A stretch of 64,000 bases of DNA from assembly GCA_903924465.1 (NCBI GenBank), contig CAIYBN010000033.1:60993-124992 (forward strand), read 5' to 3'. The notes under the pieces were generated by a model, which searched no databases, was not told where the DNA came from, and saw only the letters and a list, made by a program, of their open reading frames with translations. A program made the position numbers and the translations under genes. Shown piece after piece: positions 8,905 to 16,959 of this stretch (the first letter of the stretch is position 1; each line of letters begins with the position of its first letter). Source of the stretch: an uncultured Myxococcales bacterium (GTDB taxonomy: Bacteria; Myxococcota_A; UBA9042).

Positions 8905-9464
8905 GGCGCTCCTTCTGGTGAGGCGGCGGTGGGCGCGTCCGCAGCCGTTGCCGCTTCTGCAGGTTCAACGGGCTGGGCGCCGACGCAGCCGGCTGCCTGG
9001 ATTTCGCGAACCCACGTGACCAGCGACCAGCGATCGCGGGCGCTGAGTCCTTCGCGCATGGACGGCATCGCCCGGCCGCCAGCGGTCAGCGTGCCGTAGA
9101 TGAAGCCGTCGGTGCGGGCGCAAATGGAGATGTGGCGCAAATCGGGTGCTGGCGGAAAAACCTTTGAAATCAAACCGTTGCCATGTCCGTCGGCGCCGTG
9201 GCACGCCACACAGTGGATGGCAAAGAGCTGCTTGCCGAGCGCGACGGTCTGCGGATCGCGCGGATGCGGATTGACCAGATCGGCGTCGTCCTCGCGATCT
9301 TCCAGATGCTCGACTCCGCCGACCTGCACCGAACCCACCGGCGCCGGACGCGGCATCATCAGCGGCTGGACCGCAGGTTGCTGTTCCATGCTGGCAGGCC
9401 ACGGGCCGTTGCACCCGGTGCCCAGCCCGACGATGGCCGCCAAAAGGAGGGTGTTGCGCTTCAC
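8901..9464 (-). CDS. actE: Alternative complex III subunit ActE (monohaem cytochrome c lipoprotein)
   Basis: 187-residue lipoprotein with the lipobox LGTGC at residues 14-18. One haem c motif, CVACH, is followed by GADGHGNG and later by a PDL segment and a GRAMPSM segment supplying the axial methionine. The tail is Ala/Glu/Pro-rich. It is expected to sit on the periplasmic face of the complex and pass electrons from ActA/ActB to a soluble carrier or oxidase. It overlaps actF and actD by 4 bases each, showing tight translational coupling in the operon. Confidence 0.9.
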   Translation of the reverse strand: MKRNTLLLAAIVGLGTGCNGPWPASMEQQPAVQPLMMPRPAPVGSVQVGGVEHLEDREDDADLVNPHPRDPQTVALGKQLFAIHCVACHGADGHGNGLISKVFPPAPDLRHISICARTDGFIYGTLTAGGRAMPSMREGLSARDRWSLVTWVREIQAAGCVGAQPVEPAEAATAADAPTAASPEGAP

Positions 9465-9970
9465 GGTGACTCGCTGATGGCAAGGGCCCCGGCCAGCGCG
9501 TTGCGCATTGCCGCGAGCTGTTCAGGACTGTGGCCAGACGTTGGCACTTCGACCGCCAGACGATCCGACAGCACGGCGTCGCGTGCCGCTCGGGATACCT
9601 TGCGACGGCTGATGGCGCCGAGGACGACCATCGACACGAAGTTCGTCAAACCCGCGCCGAGCATGGTCAACTCGAACATGATGACGCCAAACGGCACCCA
9701 AGCGATCACAGGCTGACCGCCCACGTGCATCGGGTGGAGGATCGACGTGCCGACCTCGAGCGAGATCGCAGTGGCCAGTCCAACCAAGCCACCGCCGAGC
9801 ACGAGCCAACCCATCGCGCGCCACGGACCGGGTTGACCGGTCAGGTGCACGGCCGGATAGGCGGCGGGGCTCGCGACGCGTGCGTTCGTCACGCCCAGTT
9901 TGCGCAAATCCCGCAGGCTCTGCGCCGCGCGATCCGGGTCATCAAAGACCGCGATCCAGCCCTTAGGCAT
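9461..9970 (-). CDS. actD: Alternative complex III subunit ActD (DUF3341)
   Basis: A 169-residue membrane subunit: a cytoplasmic N-terminal domain beginning MPKGWIAVFDDPDRAAQSL, two hydrophobic helices (about residues 57-80 and 94-120, the latter containing WVPFGVIMFELTMLGAG), then a polar C-terminal tail. That is the usual architecture of ActD, which packs beside ActC/ActF. I placed the start at 9970, which overlaps the actC stop by 8 bases; longer in-frame starts run far into actC and look like antisense-type sequence. Confidence 0.88.
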   Translation of the reverse strand: MPKGWIAVFDDPDRAAQSLRDLRKLGVTNARVASPAAYPAVHLTGQPGPWRAMGWLVLGGGLVGLATAISLEVGTSILHPMHVGGQPVIAWVPFGVIMFELTMLGAGLTNFVSMVVLGAISRRKVSRAARDAVLSDRLAVEVPTSGHSPEQLAAMRNALAGALAISESP

Positions 9971-11318
9971 GTTGCACCTCATGAGCGCCATCCGCGTCGT
10001 GGCCTTCCGTCGCAGGCTCGCCCTGCAAGGTTTCAGCGACGGACACGCACGGGAAAATCTTGATGAACAGCAGGAACAGCATGAAGAACCAGCCCAAGCC
10101 GCCGAGACACATGCCGGCTTCGGCCATGGTGGGTCGGTAGAAGCCCCAGGAGAATGGCGCGTAGTTGTGGGCCAGCGTGGTGATGATGAACATGAAGCGT
10201 TCAAGCCACATGCCGGCGGTCACGGCGATGGCGATGAAGATCAGCAGCGGCACGCTCCGCCGGGCTTTTTGCGAGAACGCCAGCAGCGGAATGATGCAGT
10301 TGCAGAGGATGACCGCCCAATAGACCAGCGCGTACCGGCCGGTTGCCCGCCAGATGAAGAGGTCGCGCTCAGCGGACGAGCCGCGGAAGATGGCCAGGAA
10401 GAATTCCGTCAGATAGACGACCGACATCACCAACGACATCGCGAGCAGGAGCTTGGCAAGCATGTCGAAGTGTTCGAGGCGGATGTACGCCTCCAGCTTG
10501 TAGCCGCGGCGCATGAAAGCCAGCAGGATGATGGCCATGGCGAGGCCGGAAAAAATGGCGCCGGCGACGAAGTAGGGCGCGAAGATGGTCGAGTGCCAGC
10601 CGGGCATGATGGTCATGGCGAAGTCCCATGACACGACGCTGTGGACGGAGACGGCCAGTGGAATCGCGATGCCGGCGAACAGCGGGTAGGCGCGTTCGAA
10701 CAGGTTCCATTCACTGTCCGTGCCGGAAAAGCCGAGCGACAGGATCTTGTAGAGCGGCCGGCGAAAACCGGACAGGCGACGCGCCAGCAGGGTGAAATCT
10801 GGCAGCATGCCCATGTACAGAAAAAGGGCGCTGGTGGTGACGTAGCTGGTGATGGCAAAGACGTCCCAGACGAGCGGCGAGTGGAAATTCGGCCACAACA
10901 TGCGCTGGTTGGGGTAGGGCAGTAGCCAGAAGAACAGCCAATTGCGGCCGAGGTGAATGATCGGATAGAGGCCGGCGGTCATGATGGCAATGACGGTCAT
11001 GGCTTCCGCCGAGCGGCCGATCGACGCGCGGAGCGGCGAGCGCGTGAAGAACAGGATGGCGGACACCAGCGTGCCGGAGTGGCTGATGCCGATGAAGAAC
11101 ACAAACGTCGTGATCAGCGAGCCCCACATGACCGGCGAGTTCAGGCCCGTGGTGCCCATGCCGACTTGCATCATGTGGGCGAAGCTCCAGCCGCCCCAGA
11201 CGACCAGGGAGACGGACGCGGCCAGCATGAGCCAGTAGCGCCAACCGGGCGCGCCGAGCGTGGCCAGGATGTCCTTTTCAATGGGCGGGACGGGCAGCTG
11301 TGGTTGGGACGCGCTCAT
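9963..11318 (-). CDS. actC: Alternative complex III subunit ActC (NrfD-like quinol-binding subunit)
   Basis: 451-residue polytopic membrane protein of the NrfD/PolSulfR family with about ten helices; with ActB it forms the quinol oxidation site. The segment VGMGTTGLNSPVMWGSLI and the later WDFAMTIMPGWHSTIFAPY stretch are characteristic of ActC. The start at 11318 overlaps the actB stop as ATGA; further upstream frames give Arg-rich sequence antisense-like in character. Order and overlaps (actB-actC-actD) match the canonical operon. Confidence 0.92.
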   Translation of the reverse strand: MSASQPQLPVPPIEKDILATLGAPGWRYWLMLAASVSLVVWGGWSFAHMMQVGMGTTGLNSPVMWGSLITTFVFFIGISHSGTLVSAILFFTRSPLRASIGRSAEAMTVIAIMTAGLYPIIHLGRNWLFFWLLPYPNQRMLWPNFHSPLVWDVFAITSYVTTSALFLYMGMLPDFTLLARRLSGFRRPLYKILSLGFSGTDSEWNLFERAYPLFAGIAIPLAVSVHSVVSWDFAMTIMPGWHSTIFAPYFVAGAIFSGLAMAIILLAFMRRGYKLEAYIRLEHFDMLAKLLLAMSLVMSVVYLTEFFLAIFRGSSAERDLFIWRATGRYALVYWAVILCNCIIPLLAFSQKARRSVPLLIFIAIAVTAGMWLERFMFIITTLAHNYAPFSWGFYRPTMAEAGMCLGGLGWFFMLFLLFIKIFPCVSVAETLQGEPATEGHDADGAHEVQHA

Positions 11319-14116
11319 GCGTTGTCCTTGCGACGGCGGGCCAGGTAAGTGACGCCGGGTTGGGTGCCGAGTTCTTCCAACAGCCGATACGCACGGCTGT
11401 TGCGGGCGAGCTTCGCGACGGCGGAATTCGGATCGTTCAGGTCGCCGAACACCATGGCCTGAGGTGCGCACGTCTGGGCGCATGCGGGCTGGATCGCGCC
11501 GTCCTTCACCGGCTCGCCGGCCAGCTTGGCGCGCTCTTCCACGTCGCGGATGCGCTGCACGCAGAACGTGCATTTCTCCATCACGCCGCGTTCCCGCACT
11601 GAAACGTCTGGATTCAAGCCAAACTTTTCGGGCGCTGGGTAGACTCGTTGGAACCAATTGAAGCGCCGTGCCACGTATGGACAGTTGTTCGAGCAATAGC
11701 GCGTGCCAATGCAACGGTTGTACACTTGCGCGTTCAAACCATCATCGGTGTGGTATGTGGCATACGACGGGCAGACGGTTTCGCAGGGCGCGGAACCGCA
11801 TTGCTGACACATCGACGGCACGAAAACGGCGCGCGGTGCATCGGGAGTGCCGGTGAAGTAGCGCTGCACGCGGATCCAACTCATCTCGCGGCCGTTGGCG
11901 ACCTGTTCGGCGCCGACAGTCGGAATGTTGTTCTCCACGTGGCACGCCGCGACGCAGGCGCCGCAGCCATTGCAGCGATCGAGATCGACCGCCAACGCCC
12001 AGCGATGCTTGCCCTTTTCCGCTGGATCCCGAAGCGTGATGACCGGTTCAGCAGCCGGCAGCGCTGGGTGTTTGGCATCCACTTCGCGCGCCAGATTGCG
12101 CCCTTGATCGTCCAGGCTACCACCGGTCATCGGCAGCGCGACGTGCTGTCCCGTTTTTGCGATTTGCACCGCGCCCAGGCGTCCCGCCAGCTGCTGTGCA
12201 CCCTGCAGCAACTCGGTCGCATAGCCCAGTGGCACCGCCAGCACCTCGCGCGCCACTGCGGGCGTCAGGAAAGCGGGAAGCTTGATCGTGCCACGGTGCG
12301 TCGTCAGGGCCAGCACGTCGCCTTGAACGATGCCCTGATCGCGCGCCGCTTCCGGGTTGATTTCAACCCAGCCGCGCCAGGCAATCGACGTTACAGCGTC
12401 GGGGACCTCGGAAATGAGCGAACTGGTCGGCTTCAAGCCATCCAGGTAGCGCAAAGACGGCGTGGCGACGAGCGCGGTGCCGGACGGAATTTCAGACTTT
12501 GTCAGGCCAATTGCCGTAAGTGCCTTTGGCGCCAAGGAAAGTGCTCGCGGTGTCGCGGCTCCAAAGACGCCGCCTCGCTCCACGTCCGCGTCCGCCACGC
12601 GATTGCGTTGGTAGGCAGCAAAGGTCTCGTCGTCAGGAAGCCCAGTTGTCTTGCCGAGTTGCCGAGCGGCCGCCAGCAGCACATCGACCGCGGCGCGCGT
12701 GTCGTGCAACGGCGTCATGACGGGCTGCTGGAGACCGTGCACGCCCGGACGCGGCGCCACTTCGCCCCACGATTCCAGAAAGTGGTGATCCGGCAGGACC
12801 AGATGCGCCTTGTGCGCCGTCTCGTCCATCTGATTGCCCAGCACGGCCACGAAACCGACCTTGGCGATCGCAGCGGCAAAATCCGGGTGCAGCGATTCCA
12901 GCCCGAACGGATTGCACTGGTGCACGATGACGGCGCCAATCTTTCCCGCCTTGGCGCGTCGCGTCAGTTCAGCGAGGGACAGCGAGGGACCCGCCCAGGG
13001 CTCCGCGGGCGCATCGAAGAACTGCAAGGTCTTGCCATAAGCGCCGATCGCCACGTTCAGCAGGTAGACCGCCTGCGTCAGCGTCACGGCGTCGTCGCCA
13101 GCCACGGCACGGCCAGGACCGATCACCAGACCTGGACCGCTCGCGAGCAATTCGTGGGCCAGGTCCCGCACGGCTTTGGCGGTCAAGCCTCCACGTCCCG
13201 CGACAATCGCCGGGTCGTGTGCGGCGACAATGTCCTTCAGTTGCCCGAGGGCTGCGTCGTCGAATCCGGCCGGGTGCGGCTGGACGGCCAGCACTTCATG
13301 CAACAGACCGAGCACAAACGCCAATTCTGCACCGGGTCGCACGGGCAGAAATTCGTCGGCGGCCGCGGCTGTCGCCGACATGCGTGGCCCGGCGTAGACA
13401 AACCGTCCGGGACCATCCGCTGCGCGCAGCGTCGCCAGATCCCGCGCGTGTTCGACCGGCGAGCCCCAGTCTTCCAGAAAATCGCTGCCGATGGAGAGCA
13501 GCATCTTCGCCTGGCTGATCGCCCACACCGGCTGCGCAGCCAGACCAAACGTCGCCTCTGCCGCTTCACGCAGCCACGCCGGCTCGGCCGCGTCGTAGTT
13601 CAGGACTTGATCCGGCGATTGCCCAAGCGCAGTCAGCCAATTGCGCAAAAAGTCGCCGACCACGCCTGACTCCGGCCGCGAGATCACGACGATCTGTTTG
13701 CCCGCCGTCAGCGCAGCGTTCAGGCCGTCCGCCAAGGCCTTTTGCGCTGTCGTCCAGTCGCCCGGCTTGCCGCCCAGCATCGGCGTCGTCAGGCGATCCC
13801 CAGAATAGAGCTCTTCGATCGTCGCCTGGCCGCGCACACACAGCGCGCCACGGCTGAGCGGATGTTCGGTGTTGCCCTCCGCCTTGACCGCGCGACCTTC
13901 ACGGACCCGCGCCGTCAGGCCGCAACCGGCTGAACAACCTCGGCAAACGGTTCGGTAGTACGCGGCGACGCCTGGCGTGATGTCGTCGGCGGGCACGACT
14001 TGCGGCACGATGAAGCGCGGCAGCCGTTCGGTGCAGCCCAGCAGGCTCGCAGAAGCGCCCGTCGCGGCAGTGATGCCGAAGAAGCCGCGCCTGCTCATGG
14101 ATTTGCGGTCAGTCAT
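11315..14116 (-). CDS. actB: Alternative complex III subunit ActB (iron-sulfur, molybdopterin-oxidoreductase-like)
   Basis: 933-residue fusion of a molybdopterin-oxidoreductase-like domain (residues about 50-650) and a ferredoxin-like domain with multiple Cys clusters (about 715-900). The N-terminus has a twin-arginine signal, SRRGFFG, then a hydrophobic stretch ending in LLGC, so the protein is exported folded. The C-terminal part has CNGCGACVAACH, CQQCGSAPCETVC, CIGTRYCSNNC and CTFC...CAQTC, the wire of Fe-S clusters linking quinol oxidation to the haems. A Cys-x2-Cys-x3-Cys set (about residues 58, 61, 65, with a fourth near 93) remains at the front of the enzyme-like domain; whether any cofactor is bound cannot be told. 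The ATG at 14116 lies 7 bases after actA and behind TGAGGCCAAG. Confidence 0.93.
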   Translation of the reverse strand: MTDRKSMSRRGFFGITAATGASASLLGCTERLPRFIVPQVVPADDITPGVAAYYRTVCRGCSAGCGLTARVREGRAVKAEGNTEHPLSRGALCVRGQATIEELYSGDRLTTPMLGGKPGDWTTAQKALADGLNAALTAGKQIVVISRPESGVVGDFLRNWLTALGQSPDQVLNYDAAEPAWLREAAEATFGLAAQPVWAISQAKMLLSIGSDFLEDWGSPVEHARDLATLRAADGPGRFVYAGPRMSATAAAADEFLPVRPGAELAFVLGLLHEVLAVQPHPAGFDDAALGQLKDIVAAHDPAIVAGRGGLTAKAVRDLAHELLASGPGLVIGPGRAVAGDDAVTLTQAVYLLNVAIGAYGKTLQFFDAPAEPWAGPSLSLAELTRRAKAGKIGAVIVHQCNPFGLESLHPDFAAAIAKVGFVAVLGNQMDETAHKAHLVLPDHHFLESWGEVAPRPGVHGLQQPVMTPLHDTRAAVDVLLAAARQLGKTTGLPDDETFAAYQRNRVADADVERGGVFGAATPRALSLAPKALTAIGLTKSEIPSGTALVATPSLRYLDGLKPTSSLISEVPDAVTSIAWRGWVEINPEAARDQGIVQGDVLALTTHRGTIKLPAFLTPAVAREVLAVPLGYATELLQGAQQLAGRLGAVQIAKTGQHVALPMTGGSLDDQGRNLAREVDAKHPALPAAEPVITLRDPAEKGKHRWALAVDLDRCNGCGACVAACHVENNIPTVGAEQVANGREMSWIRVQRYFTGTPDAPRAVFVPSMCQQCGSAPCETVCPSYATYHTDDGLNAQVYNRCIGTRYCSNNCPYVARRFNWFQRVYPAPEKFGLNPDVSVRERGVMEKCTFCVQRIRDVEERAKLAGEPVKDGAIQPACAQTCAPQAMVFGDLNDPNSAVAKLARNSRAYRLLEELGTQPGVTYLARRRKDNA

Positions 14117-14123
14117 CTTGGCC

Positions 14124-14657
14124 TCACTTGTGACAGCCGACGCAGTCAAGCGTCGCTTTTCGCTGCTGGTGGCAGCTCAGGCACCAGCCCATCGTCAGCG
14201 GGCTGACTTGGACGACCTTGGTCATTTTGGCGACATCGCCGTGGCAAGCGCTGCACGCCAGATCCGCGGCGATGTGGACGCGGTGCGGAAAATAGACGTA
14301 GTCCGGCAAGTCGTGGATGCGCCGGAACGTCGGCGCCTTGTGCTCCTCCCACAGCTTGGTCAGCGCCTGGATGGCCGGTTTGTCCTTGGCGACAAACTTA
14401 TGGCAGCCCATGCACTTGCGAACCGAAGGCAAGCCAGCTGTGGTCGAATTGCGGGCATCGACATGGCAACTCAGGCACGGCATGCCGTACTTGCCGGCAT
14501 GGATCGTGTGGTCAAACGGAATGGCGTCCGCTGCCGGCGCTGCCGCGGCAGGCGGTGTGGCACCGGCGGGTGTTGCCCTGCCCAGCGCGAAGGGCACCGC
14601 GGCGCCTCCGGCCAGCAAAACCACAGCCAACCAGCGGTGCAGTTGGGTTCTGGCCAT
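14124..14657 (-). CDS. actA: Alternative complex III subunit ActA (pentahaem cytochrome c)
   Basis: 177 residues: an N-terminal membrane anchor/signal (LAVVLLAGGAAVPFALG) and five haem c motifs, in order CLSCH, CMGCH, CSACH, CLSCH and CVGCH. Isolated histidines in the FDHTIHAG and YFPHRVH segments suit sixth ligands. It is the periplasmic electron collector of alternative complex III. It opens the act operon proper; AGGCAGGGGGCAAGC precedes the ATG. The 131-base gap to the upstream cupredoxin gene holds a 12-base palindrome, so an internal promoter or processing site is possible. Confidence 0.92.
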   Translation of the reverse strand: MARTQLHRWLAVVLLAGGAAVPFALGRATPAGATPPAAAAPAADAIPFDHTIHAGKYGMPCLSCHVDARNSTTAGLPSVRKCMGCHKFVAKDKPAIQALTKLWEEHKAPTFRRIHDLPDYVYFPHRVHIAADLACSACHGDVAKMTKVVQVSPLTMGWCLSCHQQRKATLDCVGCHK

Positions 14658-14744
14658 CACGCTTGCCCCCTGCCTCGTCTCAATGGAACGCCAAATCAGG
14701 CGATCTCACATGGTTTTCAGGGTATAGCGGTGCATCCGCAGCTG

Positions 14745-14756
14745 ACTGACGTCAGT
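14745..14756. promoter_or_regulatory. 12-bp perfect palindrome upstream of actA
   Basis: ACTGACGTCAGT reads the same on both strands and sits about 90 bases before the actA start. A related GCTGACGTC stretch occurs near 15410-15416, between the sigma-54-like promoter and the cupredoxin gene. It could be a regulator site; nothing shows which protein would bind. Confidence 0.35.
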
Positions 14757-14788
14757 TACCCAGCTCGTCCCACAATCCTGCGCTCAGC

Positions 14789-15385
14789 TCAGAGGCTGAT
14801 GGTCGTCTTCGCGCCGTCGGCGGTCACGTCCACAGGGAACGTCTTCTTCTTTTCCGGGCCCTTGAGCTTTTCGCCCCACACCTGCAGCACATAGTGGCCA
14901 GCGGGCACGTTGGCGATGGAGAAATGGCCGTCCGCACCGGCCGTCGCATAGTACGAATTGCTCAGCACCACGACGAACCCTTCCATCTCCGGATGCAGCG
15001 AGCACAGCTGCGTGTACACGCCTTCGCGTTTGAACGTGTAGCTGCGCTTGTCGCCTTTCGGCCACGTTCCGAGGTTGTAGCCCTCGTTGTCCGGCGAAAA
15101 GACGTTGTGGTTCACGGAGTCGCTGTTGACGAAATCGACCGTCGTGCCGGCGACGATCGGCAGCACCCGCGGCAGGAATTTCATATTGCGCTGGTCGACG
15201 TGCGGGTGTTCGGCGGGCGCGGCAAACGTGCCCGGCGCCTTGGTCACAAAGACGATCAGCCCGGCCGTGCCCTTGGGCGCTGTCACCGTCCCTTCCAGAT
15301 TCGCCGCATAACTGGTCGTCGCCGAAAACGCGGCGATCGCAGTCAGGACCAGTCCCGTTCCCAAAGTCCGCAAGTGCTGATTCAT
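14789..15385 (-). CDS. Exported cupredoxin-domain protein
   Basis: 198 residues with a signal peptide ending SYA. The middle is a plastocyanin/azurin-like domain: VNHNVFSPD supplies a histidine and LCSLHPEM supplies the Cys, second His and Met that complete a type 1 copper site. The last 50 residues (DGHFSIANVPAGHYVLQVW) resemble a carboxypeptidase-regulatory-like beta sandwich. Proteins of this build are often called methylamine-utilisation or plastocyanin-like. It is the first gene after the sigma-54-like promoter and precedes actA on the same strand, so it is a good candidate for the mobile electron carrier that accepts electrons from complex III. AAGGAGCTATCG precedes the ATG. Confidence 0.85.
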   Translation of the reverse strand: MNQHLRTLGTGLVLTAIAAFSATTSYAANLEGTVTAPKGTAGLIVFVTKAPGTFAAPAEHPHVDQRNMKFLPRVLPIVAGTTVDFVNSDSVNHNVFSPDNEGYNLGTWPKGDKRSYTFKREGVYTQLCSLHPEMEGFVVVLSNSYYATAGADGHFSIANVPAGHYVLQVWGEKLKGPEKKKTFPVDVTADGAKTTISL

Positions 15386-15439
15386 CGATAGCTCCTTCGT
15401 GCCCGACAGCTGACGTCGTGGCGCATGTTGAGTACACTA

Positions 15440-15455
15440 TTCAAGTTCCGTGCCA
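15440..15455 (-). promoter_or_regulatory. Sigma-54-type (-24/-12) promoter for the cupredoxin-act operon
   Basis: Read on the minus strand the sequence is TGGCACGGAACTTGAA. It matches the sigma-54 consensus TGGCACG-N4-TTGCW except for A instead of C in the -12 element, with the required 10 bases between GG and the -12 G. It is about 55 bases before the cupredoxin start. The genes immediately upstream on the same strand encode an NtrC-class activator carrying the GAFTGA loop and its kinase, which makes a chance match less likely. Confidence 0.7.
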
Positions 15456-15621
15456 TGTCCTCAGTTATCCATAAAAGTAAGCGATGTTGGTTGGTTATGG
15501 CGTGACCGCGAACGATTGTGCGGTGGCCATTGCCGCCGCGCCGCCAGGGCTGCCGCAGGAATGCGGGACGAACGTGGGTCGTCTTGCAAAGGCGCGACTG
15601 CCCGTGCCGATCGCCACGCGC

Positions 15622-16959
15622 TTATTCGATACCGTGGCGTGCCATTTTTCGATACAAAGTCGCGGGATCAACGCCCAACAATTCCGCGGCCTTGTCACGG
15701 GCACCATTGGCCAGTCGCAACACGGTCGCAATGTGCGACTCCTCGAAGTGCTGGAAGGCCAGACGCAGGTCAGTCGGCGCCGCCGCCTCGCCGCACAGGT
15801 CGCGCGGCAAGTGCTCGACGGAAATCATGTCGCCCGCGCATAGGATGGTCGCGCGCTCGATGATGTTGGACATCTCCCGGACATTGCCCGGGAAATTGTA
15901 CTCGATGAGCCGCTTCATCGCCTCATTCGACACGTTCTGCGGCCGCCGACCGAGGTTGCGCGCGTGGCTCCGCACGAAATGGTCGACCAGCGCCGGAATG
16001 TCCTCCCGGCGTTCGCGCAGCGGCGGCACATCAATGCGAAACACGTTGAGACGAAAGTACAAATCCTTGCGGAAGCGGCCGTCCCGGATGCATTCGTCGA
16101 GGCTCTGGTTGGTCGCCGTGATCAGGCGAAAATCCACCGGCACCGGGCGATCCGCGCCCACCGGCAGCACCTCGCGTGCCTCGATGGCGCGCAGCAGCTT
16201 CGCCTGACACGCCATCGGCAGTTCGCCGATCTCGTCGAGAAAGACCGTGCCACCGCGGACGCTGCGCAACAACCCGTCACGTCGGCGATCCGCGCCAGTG
16301 AACGCGCCCTTCTCATGGCCAAAAAGCTGACCTTCTGCGATGTCCGGAGGCAGCGCCGCCATGTTGATGGCGAGGAATTCGCGATCGGCCAGCGTCGAAT
16401 GGGCGTGCAGCGCGCGCGCGACCAATTCCTTGCCCGTGCCGCTTTCACCGGTAATCAGCACCGTGGACCGCGTCGGCGCCACGCGCGCAATCAGCTCGAA
16501 AATGTTCCGGATCGCGTCACTTTGCCCGACAATGCCCTCAAAGCCCAGGCGGGTATGCAGATCCCGGCGCAAACGTGCCACTTCACCCTGCAACGCGCGA
16601 TAGTCAAAGAGCTGCCGGAGCTTGCGCGTCAAGTCTTCAAACAGCACGGGCTTGATCAGGTAGTCAAAGGCACCGAAGCGCAGCGCTTCCACGGCGGTCT
16701 CGACCGACGCAAAGGCCGTCGTCAGGATCACGAACGTCTCCGGGCGCTCCGCCGCCAGCCGTTTGAGCAGTGCCATGCCGTCCATCCCGGGCAGGCGGAT
16801 GTCGCTGACCACAGCGGCGAATTCCTGATCAAGCGCCAGACGCAAGCCCGAATTGCCGTCGCCCGCGCCCTGCACGTCGTAGCCATCTCGCGTCAACATT
16901 TCGCATAGATTGGCACGCAAAATGGGCTCGTCTTCGACGATGAGAATGCGTTCGTTCAT
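15622..16959 (-). CDS. NtrC-family sigma-54-dependent response regulator
   Basis: 445 residues in three domains. Receiver: acidic residues at about 9-11, phosphoacceptor Asp53 in [12 protein letters not shown], Lys103 in YLIKP. AAA+ activator: Walker A GESGTGKE at 171-178, the sigma-54-contacting GAFTGA loop at 218-223, Walker [10 protein letters not shown], and the [15 protein letters not shown] sensor region. C-terminal Fis-type helix-turn-helix ([18 protein letters not shown]). It would activate a sigma-54 promoter when phosphorylated by the kinase whose gene overlaps it by 4 bases. The nearest such promoter is the one before the cupredoxin-act operon, which this gene directly precedes. 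Confidence 0.95.
   Translation of the reverse strand: MNERILIVEDEPILRANLCEMLTRDGYDVQGAGDGNSGLRLALDQEFAAVVSDIRLPGMDGMALLKRLAAERPETFVILTTAFASVETAVEALRFGAFDYLIKPVLFEDLTRKLRQLFDYRALQGEVARLRRDLHTRLGFEGIVGQSDAIRNIFELIARVAPTRSTVLITGESGTGKELVARALHAHSTLADREFLAINMAALPPDIAEGQLFGHEKGAFTGADRRRDGLLRSVRGGTVFLDEIGELPMACQAKLLRAIEAREVLPVGADRPVPVDFRLITATNQSLDECIRDGRFRKDLYFRLNVFRIDVPPLRERREDIPALVDHFVRSHARNLGRRPQNVSNEAMKRLIEYNFPGNVREMSNIIERATILCAGDMISVEHLPRDLCGEAAAPTDLRLAFQHFEESHIATVLRLANGARDKAAELLGVDPATLYRKMARHGIE

Noticed and set aside
8188..9099. Plus-strand open frame over actF/actE
   Set aside because: Asp/Gly/Gln-rich antisense shadow; the minus strand encodes clear membrane and haem proteins.
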